Assembly (NCBI GenBank): GCA_041552135.1
Contig: JBFELL010000128.1
Span: forward strand, 1-8,358
DNA length: 8,358 nucleotides
Direction: 5' to 3'
Source: SZUA-186 sp041552135
Lineage (GTDB): Bacteria > Pseudomonadota > Gammaproteobacteria > UBA9214
Below are positions 1-7,055 of the stretch, one piece after another; within the stretch, counting starts at the first letter, position 1, and each line of letters starts with the position of its first letter. The position numbers were made by a program, and so were the translations under genes. The notes below the pieces were generated by a model. The model did no database searches, was not told the origin of the DNA, and was given only the letters and a program-made list of their open reading frames with translations.

Positions 1-200
1 AAGTAGGCGCCCGCCAGTGCACCCAGGGGGAAGCCTATGAACAGCAGATCGAAAAACAGCGACGGCATGATGAAGAACGCGAGCAGCCGGTAGAGGGCGA
101 TGGTGAATGCCACCGTCGCGAAGGAGAGCAGGAACAGTACGGCCGGCAGCGTCCACTGGTCCAACTGTTGCGTACGTCGATGCTGTAACAGTGCTGTCAT
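1..200 (-). CDS. Partial membrane protein of unknown function (N-terminal 66 residues)
   Basis: The reverse strand reads without a stop from an ATG at 200-198 to the left edge, so only the first 66 codons are present. The protein starts MTALLQHRRTQQLDQW, a short positively charged, Gln-rich cytosolic head. Two very hydrophobic stretches follow, at about residues 18-37 and 39-66, which look like two transmembrane helices with a short Pro-containing turn (MPSLFF). I do not recognise the family. No strong ribosome binding site is visible upstream of the ATG, so the start is only probable. The gene is divergent from the heat-shock genes and has a long, hairpin-rich leader. The hydrophobic pattern and uninterrupted frame argue that it is real; its function is open. 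Confidence 0.66.
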   Translation of the reverse strand, partial: MTALLQHRRTQQLDQWTLPAVLFLLSFATVAFTIALYRLLAFFIMPSLFFDLLFIGFPLGALAGAY

Positions 201-619
201 GTTTTTGTGCCGGCAGGTGAATGGAGTCGGGCTGCTGTTTTTTCTGTATGGATGTGAAGCGGGGTATGCACGGTCTGCCCGGGCGAGCCGGCAGACCGGT
301 TGCCTGTCCGGTAATTATCTGGTTTCGGTGTCGCATGGTAAAGCATGGGTCGGCCCTGAAGGGGCAGGTGGGAAACCGGCATCCAGGAGTGGGGGTTTGC
401 GGTGTGTCTGCGACCGGCCGTGCATTCTGAAAGGGAACAGGTGCTCCTGCGGGATCCCGAAGCCGCTCGACGGGTCCGGAGCGGGCCGGACGGTTTGCTG
501 CGCCAGGGTCGCCGTCGCCCCGGCGAGGTATCACGGTGTAATCCCGCCATCTGATCCAAAAGGTAATATTGAAAATATTCAGTGGGTTACAGGTAATTCC
601 GGGGTGCCTGTCCGGGGTT
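201..619. other. Gene-free stretch with dense GC-rich inverted repeats
   Basis: I see no convincing gene here. Possible frames are rich in Cys and Arg, lack ribosome binding sites and do not resemble proteins. The stretch holds several perfect inverted repeats: 271-279 with 290-298 (9 bp), 463-468 with 479-484 (6 bp), 474-479 with 486-491 (6 bp, overlapping the previous one), and 509-514 with 521-526 (6 bp). A possible sigma-70 promoter, TTGAAA at 569-574 and GGTAAT at 592-597 with a 17-base spacer, lies just upstream of the heat-shock promoter. CCGGGGT occurs at 599-605 and again at 612-618. Confidence 0.6.
271..298. repeat. Perfect 9-bp inverted repeat (strong hairpin)
   Basis: CGGTCTGCC at 271-279 is exactly complementary to GGCAGACCG at 290-298, across a 10-base GC-rich loop. 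No T-run follows on either strand, so it is not a classical intrinsic terminator. Its right arm overlaps a second possible stem, ACCGG at 295-299 with CCGGT at 308-312, so the two cannot form together. On the minus strand it lies about 70 bases upstream of the membrane-protein start and would be in that gene's leader if transcription begins further out. It may instead act at the DNA level; the sequence does not decide. Confidence 0.6.
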
Positions 620-648
620 CTTGAAAAGAAAAAGCCGGATCCCTATAT
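620..648 (+). promoter_or_regulatory. Sigma-32-type heat-shock promoter
   Basis: CTTGAAA at 620-626 and CCCTATAT at 641-648 with a 14-base spacer closely match the RpoH consensus (CTTGAAA, then CCCCATnT). Transcription would start near 655, giving a leader of about 45 bases before the first small heat-shock gene. The position directly ahead of an Hsp20 gene supports the call. No ROSE or fourU thermometer stem sequestering the ribosome binding site is obvious in the leader. Confidence 0.8.
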
Positions 649-688
649 ACCCTGAAGGGGCATATGTTCATGTCACTGATAACGTACT

Positions 689-694
689 GGAGGT
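689..694 (+). promoter_or_regulatory. Ribosome binding site of the first hsp20
   Basis: GGAGGT lies six bases before the ATG at 701. It fixes the start of the first small heat-shock protein. Confidence 0.8.
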
Positions 695-700
695 GTCGCG

Positions 701-1144
701 ATGATCAGGAACCCGGGTGGTTTTGAAAACAGCCTGTTTGACGAATTCAGGCGTATGGGTCAGGAGCTGGACCAGTTGTTCGGCTCGGGGGGATGGCCAA
801 GCGGTATCCGCTCCGTGGCGAGGGGCTCCTACCCGCCGATCAACATCGGCAGCACACCGGAGCAGATCGATATCTACCTGTTTGCCGCCGGCCTGGACAC
901 GGAAAGTCTGGATCTTTCCATGCAGCAGAACCTGCTGACCATTGATGGCGAGCGGCGGCCGATTACCGAGGAGGGCGCCGATTATTTCCGCAAGGAACGC
1001 TACGACGGTGCATTTCACCGGGTGCTGAGCCTGCCCGATGATGTCGACCCGGACAGGGTGGATGCAACCTACCGGGACGGCCTGCTGCACATCACCATTC
1101 AGCGGCGCGAGGCAAGCCGGCCGCGGCGCATTGAAATCAGGTAA
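701..1144 (+). CDS. Small heat-shock protein, Hsp20/alpha-crystallin family (first copy)
   Basis: This is an ATP-independent cytosolic holdase that binds unfolding proteins and hands them to DnaK/ClpB. The 147-residue length is typical. The N-terminal arm (1-44, FENSLFDEFRRMGQELDQLF) has the amphipathic pattern usual for this family. The alpha-crystallin domain spans about 45-136 and ends in the A-x-x-x-x-G-x-L motif (A122 to L129, ATYRDGLL). The C-terminal IxI anchor, IEI at 144-146, needed for higher oligomers, is intact. A strong ribosome binding site precedes the ATG, and a sigma-32-type promoter lies upstream. The second hsp20 follows after 19 bases, so the two are almost surely cotranscribed. 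Family assignment is firm; which substrates it protects is not visible. Confidence 0.95.
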   Translation: MIRNPGGFENSLFDEFRRMGQELDQLFGSGGWPSGIRSVARGSYPPINIGSTPEQIDIYLFAAGLDTESLDLSMQQNLLTIDGERRPITEEGADYFRKERYDGAFHRVLSLPDDVDPDRVDATYRDGLLHITIQRREASRPRRIEIR

Positions 1145-1163
1145 CCCGCAGGAGGAAGATACG

Positions 1164-1559
1164 ATGAGCGAGAAAACAGGGGTAACAGCCGCGGATACCG
1201 GCGTCAGCCGGGAAACCACGGAGACCGAACGGCCGATCCGTCCGCCGGTGGATATCTTCGAGGACAGCACGGGTATTACCGTGCAGGCCGACATGCCGGG
1301 CGTGTCAAGGGACAGGCTCGACATCCATGTCGACAATGACACCCTCTCCATCGAGGGTCGGGCTGAAATCCCTGTGCCCGATGGTATGGAGGCGCTGCAT
1401 GCCGACGTGCGCTCGACCCGTTACAAACGCAGTTTTACCCTGAGCAGCGAATTGGATGGTGCCAGTGTCGAGGCCAGCCTGAATGACGGGGTACTCACGC
1501 TGCGTATACCCAGGCGTGAAGAGCACAAGCCACGCAAGATCGAGGTGCGTGCAGGATAG
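1164..1559 (+). CDS. Small heat-shock protein, Hsp20/alpha-crystallin family (second copy)
   Basis: A second cytosolic sHSP of 131 residues. I chose the ATG at 1164 because GGAGGAAG (1151-1158) sits directly before it; the frame is open further upstream but that part overlaps the first hsp20 and is not Hsp20-like. The N-terminal arm (1-27) is hydrophilic and rich in Thr and Glu, unlike the hydrophobic arm of the first copy. The alpha-crystallin domain covers about 28-116, with the ASLNDGVL signature at 104-111. The C-terminal anchor is IEV (126-128), an IxV variant of IxI. The two copies are clearly divergent from each other, so this is not a recent duplication. Paired sHSPs with different arms can co-assemble, as E. 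coli IbpA and IbpB do; that they do so here is inference. Confidence 0.94.
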   Translation: MSEKTGVTAADTGVSRETTETERPIRPPVDIFEDSTGITVQADMPGVSRDRLDIHVDNDTLSIEGRAEIPVPDGMEALHADVRSTRYKRSFTLSSELDGASVEASLNDGVLTLRIPRREEHKPRKIEVRAG

Positions 1560-1568
1560 GTCATCCCG

Positions 1569-1590
1569 CCTGGCAGCGAGTGCTGCGAGG
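1569..1590 (+). repeat. Hairpin just downstream of the hsp20 pair
   Basis: GCAGC at 1573-1577 pairs with GCTGC at 1582-1586 around a GAGT loop. The stem extends through one mismatch to CCT (1569-1571) with AGG (1588-1590). It begins nine bases after the stop of the second hsp20 and abuts the REP-like pair. No T-run follows, so it is more likely an mRNA 3'-end stabiliser or a weak terminator than a classical intrinsic terminator. Confidence 0.5.
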
Positions 1591-1657
1591 CAGGAGCGAC
1601 TTCGATCGTGATTACCGGTAATTATTCAGGCTGTGATCGCGAATGAAGTTGCTCCTG
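1591..1657. repeat. REP-like inverted pair (degenerate REP doublet)
   Basis: CAGGAGCGACTTC at 1591-1603 is repeated in inverted form as GAAGTTGCTCCTG at 1645-1657, with a single difference that still allows a G-U pair. With mismatches the match continues to about 1614 and 1634, giving two arms of about 24 bases. Each arm resembles the AGGAGCGnCTTCnnnCGCGAT REP sequences common in Pseudomonas, Xanthomonas and relatives, including a weak internal stem around TTCG or TGAA. The arrangement, two REPs in opposite orientation in an intergenic gap, is that of a REPIN/BIME. Only this one copy is in the window, so repetition in the genome is inferred. Confidence 0.55.
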
Positions 1658-1716
1658 TTCTGCATGAAATGCCACTGAAAAGCATATGGCCTGATGCATT
1701 TGCCATGGGACAAGTG

Positions 1717-3162
<1,446 letters not shown>

Positions 3163-3336
3163 TAGAAAAAAGCATGCGTGAACCCGAAGGGGAAGGATGC
3201 CTTGGCGTCCGTCCCGCAGGACTGGCCGGGATTGACGGCATGGACAGAAAGGCATTTTTCGTCCACGTTGCCGTGGCCCTTTCCTGTCCGGATTTTATTC
3301 GTCCGGCGTTTCCGCCGGGTAGTCGCACTGATGCTC
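3163..3336. other. Convergent intergenic gap with several hairpins; no clear T-run terminator
   Basis: This gap separates the ends of the protease and the HAD phosphatase genes. Possible stems: GGATGC 3195-3200 with GCGTCC 3205-3210; GTCC 3211-3214 with GGAC 3219-3222; CCACG 3263-3267 with CGTGG 3272-3276; and CCGGCG 3303-3308 with CGCCGG 3313-3318. The last two have GNRA loops (GCAA, GAAA) when read on the minus strand. An outer stem, GGACAGAAAGG 3242-3252 with CCTTTCCTGTCC 3278-3289 (one bulge), encloses the CCACG hairpin. None is followed by a clear T-run, so termination here is probable but not of the classical intrinsic form. Confidence 0.5.
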
Positions 3337-4134
3337 TCAGCCCTGGTTTTGCCACCACGCAGGCAAATCGGCAAAAGAGTCCAGGACGGCGGCAGGCTCT
3401 ATGTCGCCCGTCAGGTCCTCGGACCGGTACTTGCCGGTCCTGACGAGCAGTCCCCGGATGCCCGAATCCTGGGCGCCGCCGATATCGCTGCGGATATCGT
3501 CGCCGATCATGACGGTCTGCGCTGCAGTGACGCCGAGCAGATCCAGTGCGGCCTCGAAGAAGGGCGCTGCCGGCTTTCCCAGCACGACGGCCTGCTGCCC
3601 GGTTGCGTGCTCGAGCGCGGCAACGAAGGGCGCGGTGTCGAGGCGCAGGCCGTCCCCGGCGCGCCAGTAACGGGTCATGCCGAGGGCAACCAGTGCCGGT
3701 GTCGGCTCCTGCATCAACCAGCGGAAGGCACGGTTGAGTGCCTCGAATGTCCAGTGTTCGCCATAGTCGCCGATCACGACAGCGGCCACCGGTCGCGGTG
3801 AATCCATGTCCGCTATTTCGATATCTGCGAACTCTTTCCGTGTGGCGGGAGGGACAAACAGTGCCACGGGGCCCTTTACCTGTGTGGTCAGCCAGTGGGT
3901 GGCGGCAACCGGCGGTGTCAGGATTTGACCGGTATCCATGTCGATACCCAGGCGGGCGAGTTTCTCCTTCAGGGCGGAGCGGGGTCTGGACGTGGTGTTG
4001 GTGAGAAACAGGTGGGGGATGCGCTTTGAGGCAAGCCAGTCAAGGGTTTCGCGTGCCCCGGGAACCGCCTGTTCACCCTGGTACAGGACGCCATCCATGT
4101 CGATCAGTAATGCTCGAGCCGGGACTGCCATCAT
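3337..4134 (-). CDS. HAD-superfamily subfamily IIA phosphatase (TIGR01458/LHPP-like)
   Basis: A cytosolic phosphohydrolase of 265 residues, a usual length for the subfamily. All HAD motifs are present: motif I DMDGVLY with nucleophile D12 and D14; motif II threonine T45 in LFLTNTTSR; motif III lysine K187 in LGKPAAPFF; motif IV GDDIRSD with D212, D213 and D217. The IIA-type cap lies between about residues 80 and 180. The closest described relatives are the NagD-like and LHPP-like enzymes, LHPP being phospholysine/phosphohistidine inorganic pyrophosphate phosphatase; the true substrate here cannot be read from sequence. The start at 4134 (ATGATG) has only a weak ribosome binding site. The gene follows the TlpA-like gene on the same strand after 149 bases, so cotranscription is possible but not assured. 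It converges on the protease gene. Confidence 0.92.
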   Translation of the reverse strand: MMAVPARALLIDMDGVLYQGEQAVPGARETLDWLASKRIPHLFLTNTTSRPRSALKEKLARLGIDMDTGQILTPPVAATHWLTTQVKGPVALFVPPATRKEFADIEIADMDSPRPVAAVVIGDYGEHWTFEALNRAFRWLMQEPTPALVALGMTRYWRAGDGLRLDTAPFVAALEHATGQQAVVLGKPAAPFFEAALDLLGVTAAQTVMIGDDIRSDIGGAQDSGIRGLLVRTGKYRSEDLTGDIEPAAVLDSFADLPAWWQNQG

Positions 4135-4283
4135 TACCGTGTGAACCGCCTGGCTGCCTCTTCTTCAGTACCGCTGGTTAGTGATGTCATCTTCCGGACA
4201 CGTTTCGCATGCACGCCTCTTACGGCGCGGGGTCGTCTCCATCACGGGCGTTTCAGGCATGCCGTGAAGTTTGCCGCCCCGCC

Positions 4284-4793
4284 TTACTGCGCGACCAGGC
4301 CGCGCAGGAAATCCTGGTACGCAGGGGTGTGCCATTCCCTGCCGCCCAGCGCCATATAGCGCAGGCGGCCATCGGGGTCGACGAAGAAGGTGGCAGGCAG
4401 GCCGCGCGGCTGCCAGGCCTCGGTCACCAGGCCGTCGATATCCATCAGCGGCAGGATGTCGGGCGCCACGATGCCGAGAAAGCTGAACACCTCGTCCTCG
4501 GTTTCCGCGGTGTTGACCATAACAATCTCGAGGCGGTCGTCCTGCAGTGTCTCTGTCAGCTTCTGGATGGTGGGCATTTCACGCCGGCACGGACCGCACC
4601 AGCTGGCCCAGAAGTGGACAAATACCCAGTGGCCGCGGCTGTCGGCGAGGTCATAGGCTTCGCCGTCGAGGTTGTCGAGTTTCAGGGGCGGGGCCGGGCG
4701 GCCGTCCATCGCTATCACACCGGGCGGCAGGCCGGTGGCCTGGGTGATGACAGGTGACAGGAGCAGGATGGCTGTCAGAATGAGTCGTTTCAT
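4284..4793 (-). CDS. TlpA/ResA-like thiol-disulfide thioredoxin-fold protein, exported
   Basis: A periplasmic thioredoxin-fold protein of 169 residues. Residues 1-19 (MKRLILTAILLLSPVITQA) form a signal peptide or N-terminal membrane anchor; cleavage after TQA is likely. The redoxin domain begins near 30 with GRPAPPLKLDNLDGEAYDLAD, the AhpC/TSA-redoxin type entry. The active site is WCGPC with C66 and C69, and the cis-proline is P133 in RGLPATFFVD. A central insertion (about 93-122) carries an acidic loop typical of TlpA-like proteins. The start codon overlaps the stop of the upstream gene by four bases (ATGA, 4790-4793), which implies translational coupling. It most likely reduces or exchanges disulfides in periplasmic clients; the coupled protein, with two cysteines in its mature part, is a candidate partner by inference. 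Confidence 0.92.
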   Translation of the reverse strand: MKRLILTAILLLSPVITQATGLPPGVIAMDGRPAPPLKLDNLDGEAYDLADSRGHWVFVHFWASWCGPCRREMPTIQKLTETLQDDRLEIVMVNTAETEDEVFSFLGIVAPDILPLMDIDGLVTEAWQPRGLPATFFVDPDGRLRYMALGGREWHTPAYQDFLRGLVAQ

Positions 4794-5371
4794 GGTGCCG
4801 GCGGGTCCTCCGCGCAGTGCAGGTTATCGAAATCCACACTTATCATGCCCTGGCGCTTGCCGGCGCCGGTGTGAAAATTCGCCCTGATGTTGTAGGGCCT
4901 GCCGTTGCGTGGCAGGACGATATTGCCGCCGACCGGTTCGGTTGGCTGCAGGTCGCGAACATCGGGCAGCTGGGTCCAGCCGAAGGTTGAGCGGTTCGCC
5001 TGCGGCAGGTCGATTTCATCCCAGACGCGGTTCCAGTGGTCGCGACCAAGCCGGCTGACCGGAACGCCGGCCTGCGTGATGCGCCAGTTGGCGGTCTCCA
5101 GCCACAGCACGCGGTCGCTTTTGTTGTCGACATGCACGGTAATGAAGCAGGTCGCGCGAAAGCGTTCGAGTGCCTCAGGGGGGAAGCCTCGTGCCTCGTA
5201 GAAGGCTGAAATCTGTTCCGGTGTGTGCAAGCGCAGCAGCATGAACAGCTGCTCATTGTCGACATGGGGGCCGGGCGGCACCTCGCCGTCCTTCCAGGGT
5301 GCGGCCGGCAGTGTGCCTGCGGCAAGCAGCGCGGCGGCGAAGAGCAGTGGTGCGAGCCTGTTGATTTGCAT
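4790..5371 (-). CDS. Secreted protein of unknown function, coupled to the TlpA-like gene
   Basis: I do not recognise this 193-residue protein. Residues 1-24 (MQINRLAPLLFAAALLAAG plus LPAA) form a Sec signal peptide with cleavage near PAA; there is no lipobox cysteine. The mature part is polar, with many Trp and Arg residues, and looks globular: an alpha-helical start (about 38-72, EQLFMLLRLHTPEQISAFYE) followed by probable beta strands (CFITVHVDN, VLWLETANWRI, GNIVLPRNGRPYNIRANF). It has exactly two cysteines, C75 and C186, which could form a disulfide. GAGG precedes the ATG by a few bases. The stop overlaps the TlpA-like start by four bases, so the two proteins are probably made together in similar amounts. 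The gene is the first of its minus-strand set. Coding potential is good; function is not known. Confidence 0.82.
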   Translation of the reverse strand: MQINRLAPLLFAAALLAAGTLPAAPWKDGEVPPGPHVDNEQLFMLLRLHTPEQISAFYEARGFPPEALERFRATCFITVHVDNKSDRVLWLETANWRITQAGVPVSRLGRDHWNRVWDEIDLPQANRSTFGWTQLPDVRDLQPTEPVGGNIVLPRNGRPYNIRANFHTGAGKRQGMISVDFDNLHCAEDPPAP

Positions 5372-5547
5372 GAGCCTCGAAATCTGCCTATTGTCTTGCG
5401 GGTAACGGTTTCATTTTTTCACGGAGAGCCCGGCTGACGTACCCACCCGGTTTGCCGGATCCGCGCTTTCGGGGGGGTGGCCGGGTACACTGCCGTGACG
5501 CTTCCTGACAGATCGAGTGTGCCGTCTTTGCCTGTGGAGGACAAGCA
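5372..5547. promoter_or_regulatory. Divergent promoter region with an interrupted inverted repeat
   Basis: This 176-base gap must hold the promoters of the minus-strand secreted-protein set and of the plus-strand DUF1028 pair. GTACCC at 5439-5444 pairs with GGGTAC at 5483-5488, and ACCC at 5445-5448 with GGGT at 5475-5478, leaving GGCC (5479-5482) bulged. A small CCGG-TTTG-CCGG stem (5447-5458) overlaps the left arm. TACACT at 5486-5491 is a possible -10 for the plus-strand genes, but no good -35 lies at the right distance. The overlap of this -10 with the right arm would fit an operator, though this is inference. Confidence 0.4.
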
Positions 5548-6564
5548 ATGAAGCCCGGGATTTCCCTGTTGCTGGTGCTGTTATTCATTACGGCCCACGG
5601 ACCCGTGCCGGCAAGCGGCGAGCCTGTTTCGTCGCTGCGCCCCGTGCATACCTACTCCATCGTGGCACGTGATCCGGCAAGTGGCCAGCTGGGGGTGGCG
5701 GTGCAGTCGCACTGGTTCGCTGTCGGCAGCCTGGTGCCATGGGCGCAGCCCGGCGTAGGCGCCGTGGCGACACAGTCATTTGTCGATGTCCGCTACGGTG
5801 TCGAGGGGCTGCAGCTGATGGCGCAGGGCAAAGCGGCCGGCCAGGCCCTGGAACGCCTGCTGGCGGCAGATCCGAACCCGGCGCTGCGGCAGGTCGGCAT
5901 GATCGATGCCGACGGCAGGACTGCCCAGCATACCGGTGACAAGTGTATACAGTACGCCGGACACCTCGCCGGTGACAATTTCGCGGTGCAGGCCAACCTG
6001 ATGGCGGTCGAGGGTGTGCCGGAGGCGATGGCAAAGGCCTATGAAAATGCCCGGGGGCCGCTGGCGCAACGCCTGCTCACTGCCCTGGAGGCGGCTGAGG
6101 CACTGGGCGGGGATCTGCGCGGCAAGCAGTCAGCGGCGGTCCTGGTGGTGCGGGCCTGGCCCGGTGTGCATCCCCGGGAGGACCGGCTGGTCGACCTGCA
6201 TGTCGAGGACCACCCGACGCCCCTGCAGGAGCTGCGCCGCCTGCTGAGGCTGCACACGGCGTATCGTCAGATGAACCTCGGTGACCACGCCCTGGAGGCG
6301 AACGATATCGAAGGCGCCATGGCACACTATGGTCAGGCCGAGATGCTGGCGCCGGACAACCTTGAAATGAAATTCTGGCATGCCGTGTCGCTGGTCAATG
6401 CCGGCCGGGCCGACAAGGCCATGCCGCTGTTCGCAACCGTCTTCCGCCAGGACCGCGACTGGCAGGTGCTGTTGCCGCGCCTGGCCGAGGAGGGCCTGGT
6501 CAATGTTGATCCCGCGACCCTGTCGCATATCGTGAACATCGTTCCACAGGAGGCATTGCAATGA
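5548..6564 (+). CDS. Secreted DUF1028-family protein with a C-terminal TPR-like region
   Basis: A 338-residue exported protein. Residues 1-23 are a signal peptide (LLLVLLFITAHGPVPA, cleavage near ASG). The DUF1028 domain covers about 34-232, recognised from HTYSIVARDPASGQLGVAVQ, the QSHWFAVGSLVPWAQPGVGAVATQS stretch and the late VVRAWPGVHPREDRLVDLHVEDHP stretch. DUF1028 is thought to have an Ntn-hydrolase-like fold; its reaction is not established. In cytosolic members the T-[FY]-S segment lies right after the initiator Met, whereas here T35 is internal even after signal cleavage unless further processing occurs. Residues about 240-308 form two TPR-like helix pairs (ANDIEGAMAHYGQAEMLAPDN), suggesting a protein partner. 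GGAGGA (5536-5541) sets the start. The stop overlaps the next start by four bases. Confidence 0.88.
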   Translation: MKPGISLLLVLLFITAHGPVPASGEPVSSLRPVHTYSIVARDPASGQLGVAVQSHWFAVGSLVPWAQPGVGAVATQSFVDVRYGVEGLQLMAQGKAAGQALERLLAADPNPALRQVGMIDADGRTAQHTGDKCIQYAGHLAGDNFAVQANLMAVEGVPEAMAKAYENARGPLAQRLLTALEAAEALGGDLRGKQSAAVLVVRAWPGVHPREDRLVDLHVEDHPTPLQELRRLLRLHTAYRQMNLGDHALEANDIEGAMAHYGQAEMLAPDNLEMKFWHAVSLVNAGRADKAMPLFATVFRQDRDWQVLLPRLAEEGLVNVDPATLSHIVNIVPQEALQ

Positions 6565-7055
6565 AGAAACTTACGGGTATGACAGCCGCACTGCTGATGA
6601 TGACAACTGTGCCGGCGGCAGCGGCGGGCCTGGTGCAGACGAAGCTGCTGTCGCTGGACATGGCACGCAGCATCGCCGGGGCGGCGATCGAGGCATGCCG
6701 CAAGGACGGTTATCAGGTTTCCGTCGTGGTTACCGACCGCAGTGGCGAGCCGCTGGTGGTCATGCGCGATATCTATTCCAACCGCCACTTCACCCAGCTG
6801 GCGCACGGCAAGACCAACGCCGTCATCATGGCCAACACGACATCCGCCGAACTGCGGAAAAACCGCGCCGACATGGTCAACGAGCTGAACCTGCTGGACG
6901 GGGTCACGGTGCTGGCCGGCGGTGTGCCGGTGCAGGTGGCCGGATCACTGGTCGGCGCGGTCGGTGTCAGTGGCGCACCGGGCGGTGATCTGGATGAGGC
7001 CTGTGCGCAGGCGGGCGTGGATGCCGTGCAGGAGGAACTGGATTTCGCGGATTGA
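6561..7055 (+). CDS. Secreted GlcG/HbpS-family (DUF336) protein
   Basis: A 164-residue exported protein. The signal peptide is MKKLTGMTAALLMMTTVPAAAA with cleavage near AAA-GL. The mature domain is the GlcG/HbpS fold: LSLDMARSIAGAAIEAC near the start, the VSVVVTDRSGEPLVVMRD strand pair at about 53-70, and the hallmark GAVGVSGAPGGDLDEACA at 132-149. Some family members (Streptomyces HbpS) bind haem and act outside the membrane with a sensor kinase, others have no known ligand; haem binding here is not shown by sequence. The start codon lies inside the ATGA overlap with the DUF1028 gene, and the ribosome binding site (AGGAGG, 6548-6553) lies inside that gene, so translation is coupled. The two proteins probably act on the same process in the periplasm. 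Which one is not visible. Confidence 0.9.
   Translation: MKKLTGMTAALLMMTTVPAAAAGLVQTKLLSLDMARSIAGAAIEACRKDGYQVSVVVTDRSGEPLVVMRDIYSNRHFTQLAHGKTNAVIMANTTSAELRKNRADMVNELNLLDGVTVLAGGVPVQVAGSLVGAVGVSGAPGGDLDEACAQAGVDAVQEELDFAD

Noticed and set aside
201..619. Riboswitch in the long gap
   Set aside because: GGGAAACCGG and similar words recall cobalamin or c-di-GMP elements, but the conserved cores are not present on either strand by eye.
100..624. 174-codon open frame on the plus strand
   Set aside because: It overlaps the membrane-protein start on the other strand, is very rich in Cys, Arg and Gly, has no ribosome binding site, and ends inside the heat-shock promoter region. It is typical of a chance frame in GC-rich DNA.
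655..700. RNA thermometer (ROSE or fourU) in the first hsp20 leader
   Set aside because: No run of U or complementary stretch opposite GGAGGT is visible; only a three-base CAC/GTG pairing can be made.
668..1351. 227-codon open frame on the minus strand
   Set aside because: It is antisense to both sHSP genes, which have clear family matches and ribosome binding sites. Its protein shows no family pattern.
3301..3320. Intrinsic terminator for the HAD gene
   Set aside because: The hairpin is good, but the bases after it on the minus strand are A-rich rather than T-rich, so it does not meet the intrinsic-terminator form.
3178..3801. 207-codon open frame on the plus strand
   Set aside because: It overlaps the HAD phosphatase antisense and the convergent gap, and lacks a ribosome binding site.
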